From Panaeolus papilionaceus (Eukaryota > Basidiomycota > Agaricomycetes > Agaricales), in NCBI GenBank assembly GCA_015501605.1, contig JADNRZ010000015.1:248001-312000 (forward strand): a stretch of 64,000 nt of DNA, in the 5' to 3' direction. Under the pieces are notes generated by a model, which was not told where the DNA came from, ran no database searches, and saw only the letters and a program-made list of their open reading frames with translations. The translations under genes were made by a program, and so were the position numbers. Below, piece by piece: positions 12,285-24,062 of the stretch. Position 1 is the first letter of the stretch; each line of letters begins with the position of its first letter.

Positions 12285-13299
12285 CCTTCCAACAACGATT
12301 TAATCCACTTCTAAAACAACAATTACTCAAATCAGTGCGTCCTGTCACGAGTCACGTGTAAACACTCAGTCACCCGTCACCGTCCGTCACACGTCACATA
12401 CTGACCCTCAATTAAAATTACAGGACACTATGTCATGGTTCTTGTGCATACATCTGGTCCTGCATAAGATTTTGGCTTTGCATAGCATGAGACATAGTCA
12501 AACCCCCTACATAATGCATAAGCCTAGGTCCCATTTATGTAGATGGCATCAGGTTATGACAGGGCTGGATGACTAATTGGTGAATTTCAGTGATATTTCC
12601 AAGACTTTCTGGGGTGATAACTGTTTGAAAATCAAGAGACTTGCCAGAAACACATACAAAATTGAGAATATTTGTGACCTAGTCAATATGCCTGTCTTTG
12701 GCTATCCTAGCAACCACATCTCAAACCAAACCTCTATTATCATCTGTCACTGCTTGGGTAGTGCCACCACTTAGGTAATTTTGATAATCTGCAGATATCT
12801 TGCTCAATTTTGCAAGTTATAAACTAAGGATTTAAATCTGGGTAGATTCAATAAGAATGCACCAGGATCTGTACTTAGATATAGAAAAAATATAGAAACA
12901 ATAAGTGTAAGGATTTGCAGATTGAATTGTAACTCTCAGAAAGTCATGAAAAATGAGTGTTATTTTCCAGATCCTGTCCAATGTTGTGCTCATATTCCCA
13001 AGAAATCCAGCCTGAAACTCATGGTAGTAGATTACTATATTCCTACCAAATATTAAGCTACCTCAAAGCTATCTGCATTTACAAGTGAGAAAATACTCAT
13101 TGCATAGACATGAAATCTGGTTAATTGATGGCATCAGTTTCTGCCAGACTGCCTTTCCATCACAATGATGTTTTGTGACAGCAAAACCCTGTCAGAACCC
13201 TGTGAAATGCCTTGTTAGGTCTAGAGCCTAATGAGGTGTGCATCCACCCTAATGAGGTACAATTTGGATCCCTGATAAGCTGATATCAAGCTTATTAGG
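12285..13299. other. Intergenic region upstream of DOT1
   Basis: No supported gene. The first 120 bp upstream of the DOT1 ATG has repeated GTCAC/GTGAC words and one CACGTG palindrome at 12353-12358 that could be a bHLH site. The rest is AT-rich, with scattered stops in all frames. Confidence 0.4.
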
Positions 13300-13776
13300 G
13301 AGGACTTTTCTATAGCCCAGGTACTTCAACCAACTTTCGATCAACCATCTGACTGTTGACTGAAAGTTGACTGAAAGTCAGTTGAGTGTCAGTCTGGTAT
13401 TTTACATAAATGTGACTTTCAGGGTAGAATGTCACATTGATGTTGATCAACTTTCAATCAACTTTTGGTTGACAGTCAGTCCACTTCCAGTTTCTCTGCC
13501 AAATGTGGACCAACAACCAACTTTTGTTTCAGGACTTTCAATTGACTTTCAGTCAGTCAATCAACCATTGACCGACATTGTTGATCAACTGTCAGTCAAC
13601 TTATGTTTTCAAGAAACCCTGTTAAAGACTTCTCTTATTGTAGGTATTTCCTAATTTAGCTCAATCTGTCACATATATACATGTCACTGCTAATTTTTTC
13701 TATCACTACTAGACACTATCTGTCACAGACAACCATGTGACACATGACAGTCATATTAGGTCACATTAAGGCCTGT
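13300..13776 (-). mobile_element. Family A non-autonomous element, truncated (A1)
   Basis: Begins with GAGGACTTTTCTATAGCCCA, the family A end, followed by clustered GTTGAC/GTCAAC words and the internal TGTGACATG-type words seen in the full copies. Its far end is missing because an LTR fragment starts at 13777. No coding capacity. Orientation is opposite to the copy at 28616. Confidence 0.75.
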
Positions 13777-14002
13777 TGTTACATCATCTCTTTTCCCTCC
13801 TATCTTTTCCTTATCTTATCTGTACCAACTCCTCTTCTCATCTTATTATTGTGTACTATCATCTCTCTTTGTACTTGTATTTCATCTTATCTCTTTATCT
13901 TCATCCACTTCCATCTCCATAACTCCACCTTCATTCCTGCTGTTGCTCCACTCTTATCTCCTATCTATGACTCACTTTCTTACTCATCTCTCTCACACTT
14001 AT
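13777..14002 (+). repeat. Gypsy1 LTR fragment, 5' part
   Basis: Starts TGTTACATCATCTCTTTTCC and matches the first 220 bp or so of the Gypsy1 LTR, in inverted orientation to the complete LTR that follows at once. It ends abruptly at 14002. It is not the partner LTR of the neighbouring element, because the orientation is opposite. Confidence 0.7.
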
Positions 14003-14562
14003 TGTTATGATAGCTCAATGGGTGCTTGTGGTTAAGGCCTTTGAGCTTGTCTGGGTCAAGTTCAGAAGAAGGTCATTGTGTGTCAGAGTTTGAGTATTGT
14101 TCTAAGATTGCCACTGTGTACACATGCTATGCTGGTATTGTCTTAGAAGAGAGTGAGTAGAGTAAGATTGTTGTAGAAGGTTGTTTGTTCTATTCAAAGT
14201 TAAAGAACTAGCTAAAGAACAATGGTATAAACTACAGTGTTTATATAGATATCTAGCAAGGCTGTGCGTGTAAACACCAAGTAGATAAGGTGTGAAATAT
14301 ATGAGTCAGAAGTGGAGTCTGTAGTAAGAATGAGTCATAATGAGTAAGAGACAAGTCATAGATAGGAGAAGAAAGTGGAGCAACAGCAGGAATGGATGTA
14401 GAGTGTGAGTCAGAAATAGGGGATGAATGTGGGGCTCCAGAGATAGGAAATAGACAAAATACAAGTACAAAGAGAGATGATGGTACATGATGATAAGATG
14501 AAGAGAGATGGTGGTAGAGATAAGATAAGGAAAAGATAAGAGGGAAAAGAGACAATGTAACA
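14003..14562 (-). mobile_element. Gypsy1 3' LTR
   Basis: Read on the minus strand it runs from TGTTACATTGTCTC to CTATCATAACA (560 bp), with the standard TG...CA ends and a TATATAAAC box near the middle. A purine tract (AAGGGGGTAA on the minus strand, 14563-14575) directly precedes it. This marks it as the 3' LTR of the minus-strand element to its right. A younger, CpG-rich relative is the solo LTR at 41470. Confidence 0.85.
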
Positions 14563-14733
14563 TTACCCCCTTACCAAGCCTGATTGCCCTCAATCAGAAA
14601 GCTGTGTTCAGATTGTGTTTGTGTCGTTGCACATGTCATCGTCATAGTCAAAGAAGTTGTCTCTCCAGTATCCTTGATTGTCAGTTGAGGATCTTGGAGA
14701 CCATCCTCCTGAGGTCTTCATGTCCTTCCATGG

Positions 14734-15810
14734 CTAAGTCTTTGTCCATGGATTGGAGGGTGGGCAATGGGAGGTGGCTTTCTTCTTCCCTTTGTTGATC
14801 TTGACAGCAGGTCTGGAACAGTCATTGAGGCAATGACCAGGTGCTTTCTTGTGACAATTCCAACAAGAATAGTGAGGACAGTTTTCTTGGAAATGGTCAG
14901 CAGTTGAGCATCTGCAGCAAAGGCGTTGACTGAGTTTGAGAAAGGCTATGACAGTAGGTTTGATGGAATAGTCTAGATTTTCAAGGATGTTTTCAGGTTT
15001 GCAGGAGAGGAACTCTTGGAAGGTAGGGCATTGGAGAATAGGATAGGAGTAGTCATAGAGGAAGTTTTTGTTGTGTTTGAAAGAGTAGGTGTCATTGGGT
15101 TTGTGGTTGGCATACTTCTTCCTTTGTTCAACCACAAGTTCCATGAGTCACTTGCAGCAGTCTGGATTGTTAAAGTGTTGTTGACAGAACACTTTGAATT
15201 GAGAACATCCTGCATCCCAGTTGTCTGAAGCATGTTTTTGGAGGCTGTTGCAAATCACCATGTGCTTGAGGACTTGTCTTTTGATAGTGACTGTGGTGTT
15301 GTTCATGAAGAGGAGGTGTGGTAGATGGTGGTCTGAGAAAGGGAGGGTCCAGTTGAGGAGGTCATAGTCTTCTTTGGTACAGAAGATGTCCACGAACTCC
15401 TCAAAGGTGATTGAGGTGCAGTCATGGGCTAATCCAGGAGCATCAGGGGTGGTCTCCCATCCTTTTGCTTGGTAAAGGACATTGGTGAGTTCTGGGTTGT
15501 TGTTGTTGGAGACAGTGGTTTCATGGGCAAGGACAATGGTTTTGATGACATCATCAAGATTCTGGATAGTGTTGGGTGTTTCTTGTTGATTGGCTTCTTC
15601 TTCCAAATGAAGCCCTCATTGTTTGGCTTCAGCAATGAGAGCTTTAGTGTGGGCAATGAGCTCTTTGTCGGATTTGGTATATGGTAGAACAAGAGTGTGG
15701 ACTGAAGAAACATTGGAGGAGGTGGAGGAGGACTGAGAGTGAATGCAGATGGTCTTAGCAGCAGAAGAAGATGAAGAAGATGGGGACGAATTGAGGATGG
15801 AGGAAGTCAT
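14734..15810 (-). pseudogene. Gypsy1 extra 3' ORF with two zinc knuckles
   Basis: One reading frame of about 358 codons lies between the pol stop and the 3' LTR. It is broken only by two TGA codons (near 15606 and 15145), each explicable as a decayed CGA. The protein begins MTSSILNSSP with a Ser-rich stretch, has a conserved middle (YQAKGWETTP, SITFEEFVDIF, HLPHLLFMNN), and ends in CCRCSTADHFQENC (CX2CX4HX4C), CWNCHKKAPGHC (second knuckle) and a Lys-rich tail. The same frame, 3'-truncated, is found at 25251-25914 in another copy. It therefore belongs to the element. Role unknown: nucleic-acid binding is inferred from the knuckles. It is separate from gag, which has its own CCHC box. Not an envelope-like protein: no signal peptide or transmembrane segment is visible. 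Confidence 0.7.
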
Positions 15811-15848
15811 GTTGGTTGTTGAATGTGGATTGTGATTGAGCTGGGGGC

Positions 15849-17171
15849 CTAGGCAAGTTTGAAGTGTCTTTTATAAGGTAAAAGAATGTCAGGGGCGTTA
15901 GCAAGGTAATATTCTGGTTCCCATGAGTTGTGGAACAGTGGGAAGCCTTTCCACAATACGAAGTATTCTCTCTTGCCCAATTTTCCACAATGCTTGTGAA
16001 TCCAGTCAAGTTCATATTCTTCTTCTCTGCTGATGATGTCTGGTGGTGGTTGTGGGAAATTTGGTCCATGCTCTGTTGTTTTGGAGTATTTGGAAAGAAG
16101 GGTGGTGTGGAACACATTGTGGATTTTCCAATACTGCGGGAGTTTGAGGCGATACATTACTGGTCCTAATACTTTGGTAATTGGAAAGGGTCCTTCTTGT
16201 TTTGTCAAAATCTTCTTGTTGTGTCCAAGTTTCACATTTCAGGAGTCAAGCCACACAAGATCTCTGACCTTGAACAGGGTGAATGGGTTCTTGCTGTAGT
16301 TAATCATTCTATTCCTGGTGAATGTGTGGGCTGCAATTGCTTCCTGTTGAATCTTGAGAAGGGATGTGAGCTTCTTGTCAACAGAGAGGTAGACCATGTG
16401 TTCGAAGGCCAACAGAATCTGTGTGGGACTCGTTCCCAGCATAAGTTCGAATGGGGAGTGAGCATGGTCTGAGTGTCGTCAATTATTGTGAGTGAATTCA
16501 AGGGTTGGAAGTGCATTGGGCCAAGATTCGGGATTTGTGATGCAGTAGATGGAAAGGTAGACTTCAATTTCTTGATTAAAGCACTCTGTGGTGCCATCTG
16601 TCTGAGAGTGGTAGGTGGTTGAGAGTTTGGATTCAATGTTGAGAAGTTTCAGAAGTTCTTTGAAGGTGTGGGTGGTGAATCTGGGGTCACAATCTGAGGT
16701 TATTGAATCAGGGAGTCTGAACCTCTTGTAAAGGTTGTCAAGTAAAAGCTTGGCAACGCCTTCAGCAGAAACTGTCTTGGAGCAAGGGATAAGAATTACC
16801 CCCTTTGTAAGGCTGTGGTCCACCATGGACAGAATAGAGTCATATCCAAGGGATGGTGGAAGGTTGCTGATAAGGTCCATTGACATCTGGACAAAGGGTT
16901 TTAATGATTCAGGAGCAGATATCAGCATTAGAGTGGGTTGGGCAGGGTTTCGGTTGATCTTGAATTGCTGGCAGGTGGAGCATCCTTTGACATAGGTGGA
17001 AATAAATTTACACATGCCAGGCCACTAGTATGACATGGCAATGGCATTGTAAGTTTCGATTTGGCCTGGATGTCCAGCAGTGACAGGATTGTGGAAGTGT
17101 ATAACAATAGATTTCCTGAGTTCTTGGTTGTTAGGGATATAAATCTTGTCCTTGTAAAAGAGTAGTTTTCC
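15849..17171 (-). pseudogene. Gypsy1 pol: integrase and chromodomain
   Basis: Minus-strand pol remnant. The zinc-binding end shows KGCSTCQQFK. The integrase core shows SMDLISNLPP, SDCDPRF and QTDGTTECFNQ, supplying Asp, Asp and Glu of the DDE triad. The C-terminal part has VMYRLKLPQYWKIHNVFH and a chromodomain with YELDWIHKH, YFVLWKGFP and NSWEP, which targets integration to modified chromatin in chromovirus-type Gypsy elements. A stop near 16479 and a frame change split it into pieces. Element C1 interrupts it on the upstream side. Confidence 0.85.
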
Positions 17172-17849
17172 CTGAACTTCTCAGTCCCCCTGGAGTACCA
17201 TAGGGAGTCCCTAGGGACTCTCCGGACTCCCTATGGACTTTTTACATATATTACCTAAATTTGATGTTTTGATAGGTTTCAGACAAATCCATATACAGAG
17301 TCCCTAGGGAGTCCCTACAGAGTCTGTAGGGACTCCCTAGGGACTCTGATGGACTCCATCAGGACTCCACAGGAACTCCAGGAAAATCGGATAATGCAAA
17401 TGCAGATGACTCTGATGTAGATAATAATTAGTCATCACAATATATGGACAAATGTACTCACAGTATTTCCCATAATCGCCTTGTATTACTGCTGGAGTCC
17501 CAGGGAGTCTGCACAGAGTCTGTAGGGACTCCCTAGGGACTCTGTATATATGAATTTGTCTGAAACCTATCAAAACATCAAATTTAGGTGATATATGTAA
17601 AAAGTCCATAGGGAGTCCGGAGAGTCCCTAGGGACTCCCTTGGGACTCCTGTGACTCCAGCACATATATTACAAATTTCTTGTAATACAAGGTAATTTTG
17701 CCTTGTTTTTTTGTTTGTTTGCACTGTCCTTGTATGCTGGTGTTGCAGTTGAGGGTGTCCACAGTTGTGTTAGGTGACAATGCTGTGTTTTTTGGCAGAG
17801 AGTCCCTAGGGAGTCCGTACAGTACTCAGGGGGGACTGACAAGTACTCA
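17172..17849. mobile_element. Family C non-autonomous element, complete (C1)
   Basis: 678 bp, inserted in Gypsy1 pol with an exact 8-bp duplication AGTTTTCC (17164-17171 and 17850-17857). Ends are CTGAACTTCTCAGTCCCCC and, from the other side, GAGTACTTGTCAGTCCCCC. The interior has many copies of the palindrome GGGAGTCCCTAGGGACTCCC or parts of it. An internal inverted repeat of about 80 bp (17225-17305 against 17535-17612) could fold back. No transposase frame. The 8-bp duplication and end structure suggest hAT-type mobilisation. Confidence 0.85.
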
Positions 17850-18270
17850 GTTTTCCATGATCTCCTTCTTCAAAGGACCAATTGTTGATAGACATGCTGG
17901 AGGTTATGTTGGTGTTTTTCAATAAGGTTTCTAGAGCTTCCATAGTGTTCTTGTTGAGGGGTCAGGCATTGGCAATTTGTTTTTGGAGTTCGGTGTCAAT
18001 GAGATTGACAAACAAGGTCTCTGGTAGCATGGTGATGTCAGTGTTTTCTTCATTTTCTCCTTCTGGAATGAGGTCAGGTCATTGTGAGAGTGCATCAGAT
18101 TGGATCATCTTATGACTGGGCATGTGTTCTAGTTTGATGTCATATTCAGAAAGGATAAGGAACCATCGTGCTTGCCATTGATTAAGGTTCTGGGAGGAAC
18201 ACCAATATGTGAGGTTCTTGTGGTCTGAGTGAACAATGGTTGTGTGTGGGGATCCCAGGATGTAATGTTT
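17850..18270 (-). pseudogene. Gypsy1 pol: RNase H fragment
   Basis: Continues the minus-strand Gypsy1 pol across C1. Residues [19 protein letters not shown] and [15 protein letters not shown] are the C-terminal half of the Ty3/Gypsy RNase H domain. Homology to the other copy (22619 onwards) stops at 18270, where element B1 begins. The upstream reverse transcriptase half is not on the other side of B1. Confidence 0.85.
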
Positions 18271-19131
18271 CAAGGACTTTATACTAACCCAAACTTTTCA
18301 GCTGAGGCTCGGCCAATGATCGGTTCGTCAGCTGAGTATTGGCTGAGTATTGGTTCATCAGCTGATCATCAGTTCATAAATTAATATTTTTGCTTATCTT
18401 ATAGTTTAGTGATTAGCTTTATAAACTAATGAACTGAGGCTCAGCTGAGGATCAGCTGAGGTTGAACTGATACTCAGCTGATGTCTCGGCTAGTAGTTTC
18501 AGTTCTTTTGGCCAAGTATTATTGGTTCACAGAACTGAGGCTCAGCTGAGGCTCAGCTGATGTTCAGCTGAATATCAGCTCATAATCTATATGTATTGGT
18601 TGTGTTATTGTTCTTTGCAGTTTTCTAGCTATACTATTACATAATACAGTTTGTCATGCATGCATGACTTGTTTGGTGGCTTTGTTATGACATAGTAGAT
18701 AACATATTGTGACACATTTGCCAACAGAATTAGTAATATTGTAGGCCAGCAACTAGCTTTTTATAGTCAGGGAATCTATCAGCAACCCCCAGGTATAGAA
18801 TTACTAAATTACTAATATAATGCTTCCTAATTTGGCTAGATGTGTGACATGTCACTGTCACAAGTATTGTCAAGTACATGGGAGGTGAGAGTACATGTAT
18901 ATGATGAGAAAATGAAACAGTTATAACAACCAGTGTCTAATACTCAGCCAATTTTCAGCTGATGTTCAGCTGATGCTTGGCTGATACTTGGCTGATAAGG
19001 CTGATAAAAAGCATTTCTTTTCAAAATATGTTATTAAACTGAGATTGAGCTGAGGCTCAGCTGAGACTCAGCCAATGAGCTGATACTCAGCTGAGGCTCA
19101 GCTGAAAGGCTGGTGTTAGTGTGAAGTATTG
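18271..19131 (-). mobile_element. Family B non-autonomous element (B1)
   Basis: 861 bp with ends CAAGGACTTTATACTAACCC and, from the right, CAATACTTCACACTAACACC. Both end zones are packed with CAGCTGAG/CTCAGCTG words. The centre is AT-rich with TGTGACA words and has no coding frame. The 8 bp on each side do not match (TAATGTTT and GGTTCTGG), and the flanks are unrelated parts of Gypsy1, so this is a recombinant join rather than a simple insertion. It is inverted relative to B2. Confidence 0.8.
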
Positions 19132-19264
19132 GGTTCTGGAGATAGGAAGTAGATGAAATACAAGTACAAAGAGAGATGATAGTACATGATGATAAAATAA
19201 GGGAGATGATGATACAGATAAGATAAGGAAAAGATAGAGAGGAAAAAGAGACAAGGTAACAACA
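19132..19264 (-). repeat. Gypsy1 LTR fragment
   Basis: About 130 bp matching the 5' portion of the Gypsy1 LTR in minus orientation, ending TGTTACCTTGTCTC on that strand. It abuts plus-strand gag sequence directly, so it is a broken piece joined by recombination. Confidence 0.7.
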
Positions 19265-19453
19265 AACCAGAACCAGAATACCAACAACTGTGATACTGCC
19301 CCAACTAGGAACCCGAAGGATTTCGCCAAATACATCTGCACCTTCTATCACAACTTGAACAAAGAACAACGCACCAAATTTGCCTCTGAAATGCAAGAGC
19401 AGGATTTTGCCTAAAAGGTTTTGCCTCAATGTCTAAACCTTATGTATCAGTTT
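19265..19453 (+). pseudogene. Gypsy1 gag C-terminal fragment
   Basis: Matches 31930-32110 of the other gag copy. It carries the conserved end that translates as EMQEQDFA and stop, followed by the start of the protease frame (CLKGFA). Several stop codons interrupt it. The CACTG element at 19454 then separates it from protease. Confidence 0.7.
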
Positions 19454-20734
19454 CACTGTAAACCCAGCTGAGGGGTTTATCACTCATTTAAAAAAGAGGC
19501 TGAAACCCCTCTGTAGAGGAGAAGAATTCACCTGATCAGAGGGGTGAACTAAGATATGTCACGCTTGTGATGGCTTCCTTTACCCCTTCTTGGGAAGGGA
19601 TATTATCCCTTAAATTGACCTCCATCAAGAGGGGTTATTCTGCACCCGAAATTGACATTGGAAGGGGTTTTTACTGTCTACTTGGAAGAGTTATACTATT
19701 CAAAATTAGGGGGTTATTCACCTTCAGTGGTGAGGTTAGAATCATATTATATGAGGGTTAATAAACTCAATGCACCTTCTTTATTGGAGTGTCAAACAAT
19801 ATGGTTAGAATAAAATTATGAAATTGAGTATCATATATTACAGGTAGCTAAAGTACTACAGGACTACATTGACTCATACAACAGACAGGATGATTGTGTG
19901 AAATAAAACTGTACTGTAACAGCGGAGAGAGAAAGAAAAGAGAGTTAAAAATGCACATACTGCCAAGAATAGCCTATAGTCATGCACCCACTCTGCTTTG
20001 CTACCCTATCCGACCCCATCCTAAACCTGGAAAGTTCAACCAAGAGCCCTAGCTGGTACGAAATACAGTGTCAGCAGTTTCTACTAGGAAGAGAAGCACT
20101 GACATACCTGTTGTGTTTCGAGCCTACAGTTATTCCTTGGACAAAAATGAGAAGTCGATTAGAATATGGCGAGTCATAGCTTATTTTAAAGGGAGTTGCT
20201 AGCAGCAGTGGTGGATGAAGAGAAGGAAGGGGTAGAGAAAAGAAATTTAAAGAATGGGCCATTCCGAAATGATGGATTTCAACAAAGATCATGTGTGAAA
20301 CCAAACATATCTCGGGCCAAGGTGTTGTTTGTACAGACACTCTGTTTTTTTGCTAAGTCCACAAACTTTCGGAGACAATGGATCAGCTAGAACCCCCCTC
20401 AGCTGGGACTTTTCAACACTGTTAAAAATCACCCTTTGACATAAGAGGGGCACATTGCCCTCTACCGATAAATAGGAAAAAAAAATATATTTTGAGTAAA
20501 TATCTTCCTCCGAAGGAGGGTTCAAATCTCGCATAACCCCCTATCATAGGGGGTGGTGGCTTGTGACTTGCTTGTGACCAAAAACCCTCATTGTAATGTA
20601 GGGTTTTTAACACTCAAAGAAAGAGTGATGTATGAAGCCCCTAAAAAGCCCCTCTCAAAACCTCCCTTCAAGAGGGGTGAATATCTTATGTACAACTAAA
20701 AGGGGTGAAAACCCCCCGAGCTGGGTTCACAGTG
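19454..20734. mobile_element. CACTG-ended non-autonomous element 1
   Basis: 1281 bp, beginning CACTGTAAACCCAGCTGAGG and ending, on the other strand, CACTGTGAACCCAGCTCGGG. The 3-bp duplication TTT lies at 19451-19453 and 20735-20737. The uninterrupted gag-protease join in the copy at 32100-32130 confirms the empty site. Subterminal GAGGGGTGAA-like words recur at both ends. The CACTG end and 3-bp duplication fit CMC/EnSpm (CACTA) superfamily elements. No transposase is encoded. Confidence 0.85.
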
Positions 20735-23061
20735 TTTGTTCTACTTTGATAGCTCACAATGAATCCTTTTCTGTCCCTGTGACTATTGAGTGTGAACAAC
20801 TGAGAACTGCCAAACCCTTGCATACCCAAGCACTCCTTGACTCCAGAGCTGCAGGTATTTTCATCAACCAGTCATTTGCAAAACTCCACAACCTTCCCCA
20901 GACCCCACTCAGAACACCAATCCTAGTCTGAAACATTGATGGCACACTGAACAAGAAGGGTATGATTACCCACTGAATGACACTGAACATGAAGATCTAC
21001 AACAAGATCAAGAAGACTGATTTCCTGGTTACTGGGTTAGGAAATCAGAAGATTATCTTGGGGCTACCTTGGTTACAAGACATGAACCCCAAGATCAACT
21101 GGAAGAATGCCTCCTTGAACTGGCAGGCTCCGATTGAGGACGAACCCAACAGAGAAGAACACCTGAACAGCATGAAGAACCCGATAATGGACTGGTACCC
21201 AACTGACTCAATTATCATCAAAGAACAAACCATCTCTCAACTGGAACTCCATGTTAAGAAGATGCTTGGAAAGAATATGACCTTAACCCAACCTGACCAA
21301 CGACCTGATCATCTCCTTCATGGAAGGAGAGCAGACCAAAGAAACCAAAGAAATCTGGATCGACACGACTCTGACACATTCCCAAGCCTTTGCTCAGAAA
21401 TTCAATAAGAAGACTGACCAAACTGACCTGACCAAGATCATTCCCTCCAAGTTCCATCTCTGGATATCCATTTTTAGCAAAGAAGCCTCTTCAACCCTGC
21501 CCACTCGAAAACCTTGGGATCACAAAATTAAACTCAAACCTGACTTTGTTCCAAAATCCGCCAAGGTTTACTTGCCTTTGCGCAAACAAGACGATGCTAT
21601 CAAGAAGTTCCTTGAAGAACACCTTGGTAAAGGAACCATTTGTCATAGCGAATTGCTGCAAGCCACAGGATTCTTCTATGTTGTGAAGAAGGATGGCAAA
21701 CTCTGCCCTTGCCAAGACTACCAACACCTGAATGAAGGAACCATTAAGAACACCTACCCTCTCCCTCTCATCACCAACCTCATGGATAAACTCTGAGGCA
21801 CCAGGTACTTCACCAAGCTTGATGTTCAATGGGGTTACAACAATATCTGTATCAAGGAAAACAATGAATGGAAGGCAGCCTTCAAGACCAAGTATGGTCT
21901 CTTCGAACCTCTTGTCATGTTCTTTGGTCTCTGCAACTCCCCTGCAACTTTCCAATCAATGATGGACAATATCTTCATCCAGCAAGTTTAGAATGGCTAC
22001 ATCATCATCCACATGGACAACATCTTAATCTACACCACAAACCAGGATGACCTTGAAAAATACACCAAAGAAGTACTCCAGATCATGAAAGAAAACAACC
22101 TCTACCTGAAACCCAAGAAATGCAAGTTCAACAAAACCAAGATTGCCTACCTGGGATTTATCATTGAGCACAACAAAATTTCCATGGACCCCACCAAGAT
22201 TTCCAGAATCAAAGATTGGCCAATGCCAAAGACCCTCAAGCAAGTCTGATCATTCTTGGGCTTTGGCAACTTCTACCAAAAGTTCATCCAACATTACTCC
22301 AACCTTGCTAGACCTCTGAACAACCTACTCTGAAAAGACCAACCCTTCATCTGGACAGAAACCCATCAGACCGCATTTGACAATCTTAAGGACCAATTCA
22401 GCAAGGAACCAGTTCTTGCCATGCCTGATCAGAACCAACCATTTCAGATTGAGGCCAACATGTCCCAATACACTTATGGAGCTGTCCTCACTCAGACTGA
22501 CAGCAACAGAAAATGACACCCTGTATGTTTCCTCTCTTGTTCTTTCTCTCCTGCCAAACAGAACTACCAAGTCTTCAATTAAGAACTCTTAGGAGTTATA
22601 CAAGCTCTTGAAGAATGGAAACATTACATCCTGGGATCCCCTCACACAACCGTTGTTCACTCTGATCACAAGAACCTCATGTACTGGTGCTCTCCTCAGA
22701 ACCTTAACTGATGACAAGCACAATGGTTCCTCATCCTTTCCAAATACAATATCAAACTCAAACACATGCCTGGTCATAAAATGATCCAGTCTGATGCGCT
22801 CTCACACCGACCTGACCTTATCCCAGAAGGAGAAAAAAAGAAAACACTGATATCACTATGCTGCCTGAAACCCTGATTATCAACTTCATCAACACAGAAC
22901 TACAGAAACAAATTGCCAATGCCTGACCTCTCAACAAGAATGCCATAGAAGCACTAGAAACACTACTGAAGAACACCAACATCACATCTGGCACCTCAAT
23001 CAACGATTGGTCCTTTGAAGAAGGAGACCATGGGAAACTGCTCTTCTACAAAGATAAGATC
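20735..23061 (+). pseudogene. Gypsy1 pol: protease, reverse transcriptase, RNase H
   Basis: Decayed plus-strand pol. Protease shows ALLDSRAAGIFINQSF in place of the usual D-S/T-G-A site. Reverse transcriptase (about 21560-22240) shows [25 protein letters not shown] and IHMDNIL, where YMDD is expected, so the second catalytic Asp is lost. RNase H shows QIEANMSQYTYGAVL (first Asp lost) and VVHSDHKNL. At least nine stops interrupt it; several, such as those near 21796 and 22247, read as CGA changed to TGA. Dead copy. It continues into integrase at 24063 across an inserted A element. Confidence 0.85.
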
Positions 23062-24062
23062 CAGTACTTTGCACTAGCCCAGATGATCCAATTGACTGTC
23101 AGACATTCGGTCAACTGTCAATTGAAAGTCGATTGACTTTTGCAAAAAGTGTTTTTGTGTGAAAAACAGCTGTTTGGGGTAGATTGTGTACTGTGAGAAG
23201 ATGTGACAATCTCATGTCACACATTGCACTATTCTATTTTATCATGTGTGAAACTCTTAGGATCTTTTTTATGATGTTTGTGACAATGATTGTGACAGTC
23301 TATACACATTGTCACATGTCACATAAATATGAAACTGTTTAACACAGCTGTGACACTAGTATTACGAGACAATTGTTTGTATGTATGTAGACATGACCAA
23401 CTATAATTGTCAAATGTCACATATCACATAGTCTTTGGTGACAGATGGCATTGAGTAGTCCCACAGTAAATTAGCAGTCTATCTCAGCTTAGATTCATTT
23501 TTACTTGTGACATGTGACATATAGTGTATGTCACAGATCTAGCTGAATCAGCATGTAATATAGTACTACAAGTAAAATGTATATCTGTATGTATACATGT
23601 AGATGTGATCTAACATGATTGTCACATGTCACATAGTCTTATGTAACAGATAGTATCTAGTCTATATTGGCTTAGATCAGATTTTTAAAAACTGTGACAT
23701 ATATACATGTCATGGATTGAGCTAAATTAGGAAATACCCACAACAGGATTCCTTGAAAACATAAGTTGACTGACAGTTGATCAACAATGTTGGTCAGTCG
23801 ATCGAACATTGACCAACAGTCGGTTGAATGTCTGATGTAAAAGTCGATGATCGGTCCAATTCTAGCAGGGAAAATGGCAGACCGACAGTCAATCAGAAGT
23901 CGGTTGGAAGTCAGTTGACAGTCAACCCCATCAGTGTGACAATCTACCCTGAAAGTCACATTTATGTAAAAATTACCAGACTGACACTTGACTGACTGTC
24001 AACTGACAGTCAGACAGTCAATTGGAAGTCGGTCAGAATCCCTGGGCAACAGCAAAGTCCTC
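23062..24062 (+). mobile_element. Family A non-autonomous element, complete
   Basis: 1001 bp flanked by the exact 8-bp duplication ATAAGATC (23054-23061 and 24063-24070). The empty site is seen in Gypsy1 pol at about 17127-17150 (minus strand). It starts CAGTACTTTGCACTAGCCCA and ends, from the other strand, GAGGACTTTGCTGTTGCCCA. End zones hold clustered GTTGAC/GTCAAC words and the centre repeated TGTGACATGTCACA-like words. No coding frame. Probably mobilised in trans by a hAT-type transposase that is not in this window. Confidence 0.88.

Noticed and set aside
13777..14562. Two LTRs of one compact element
   Set aside because: The two copies are in opposite orientation and the first is truncated, so they cannot be the 5' and 3' LTR of the same insertion.
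17177..17850. Regular GGGAGTCCC words as a CRISPR-like array
   Set aside because: Spacing is irregular, the words are palindromes in both orientations, and the unit is bounded by transposon ends with a target duplication in a eukaryotic context.
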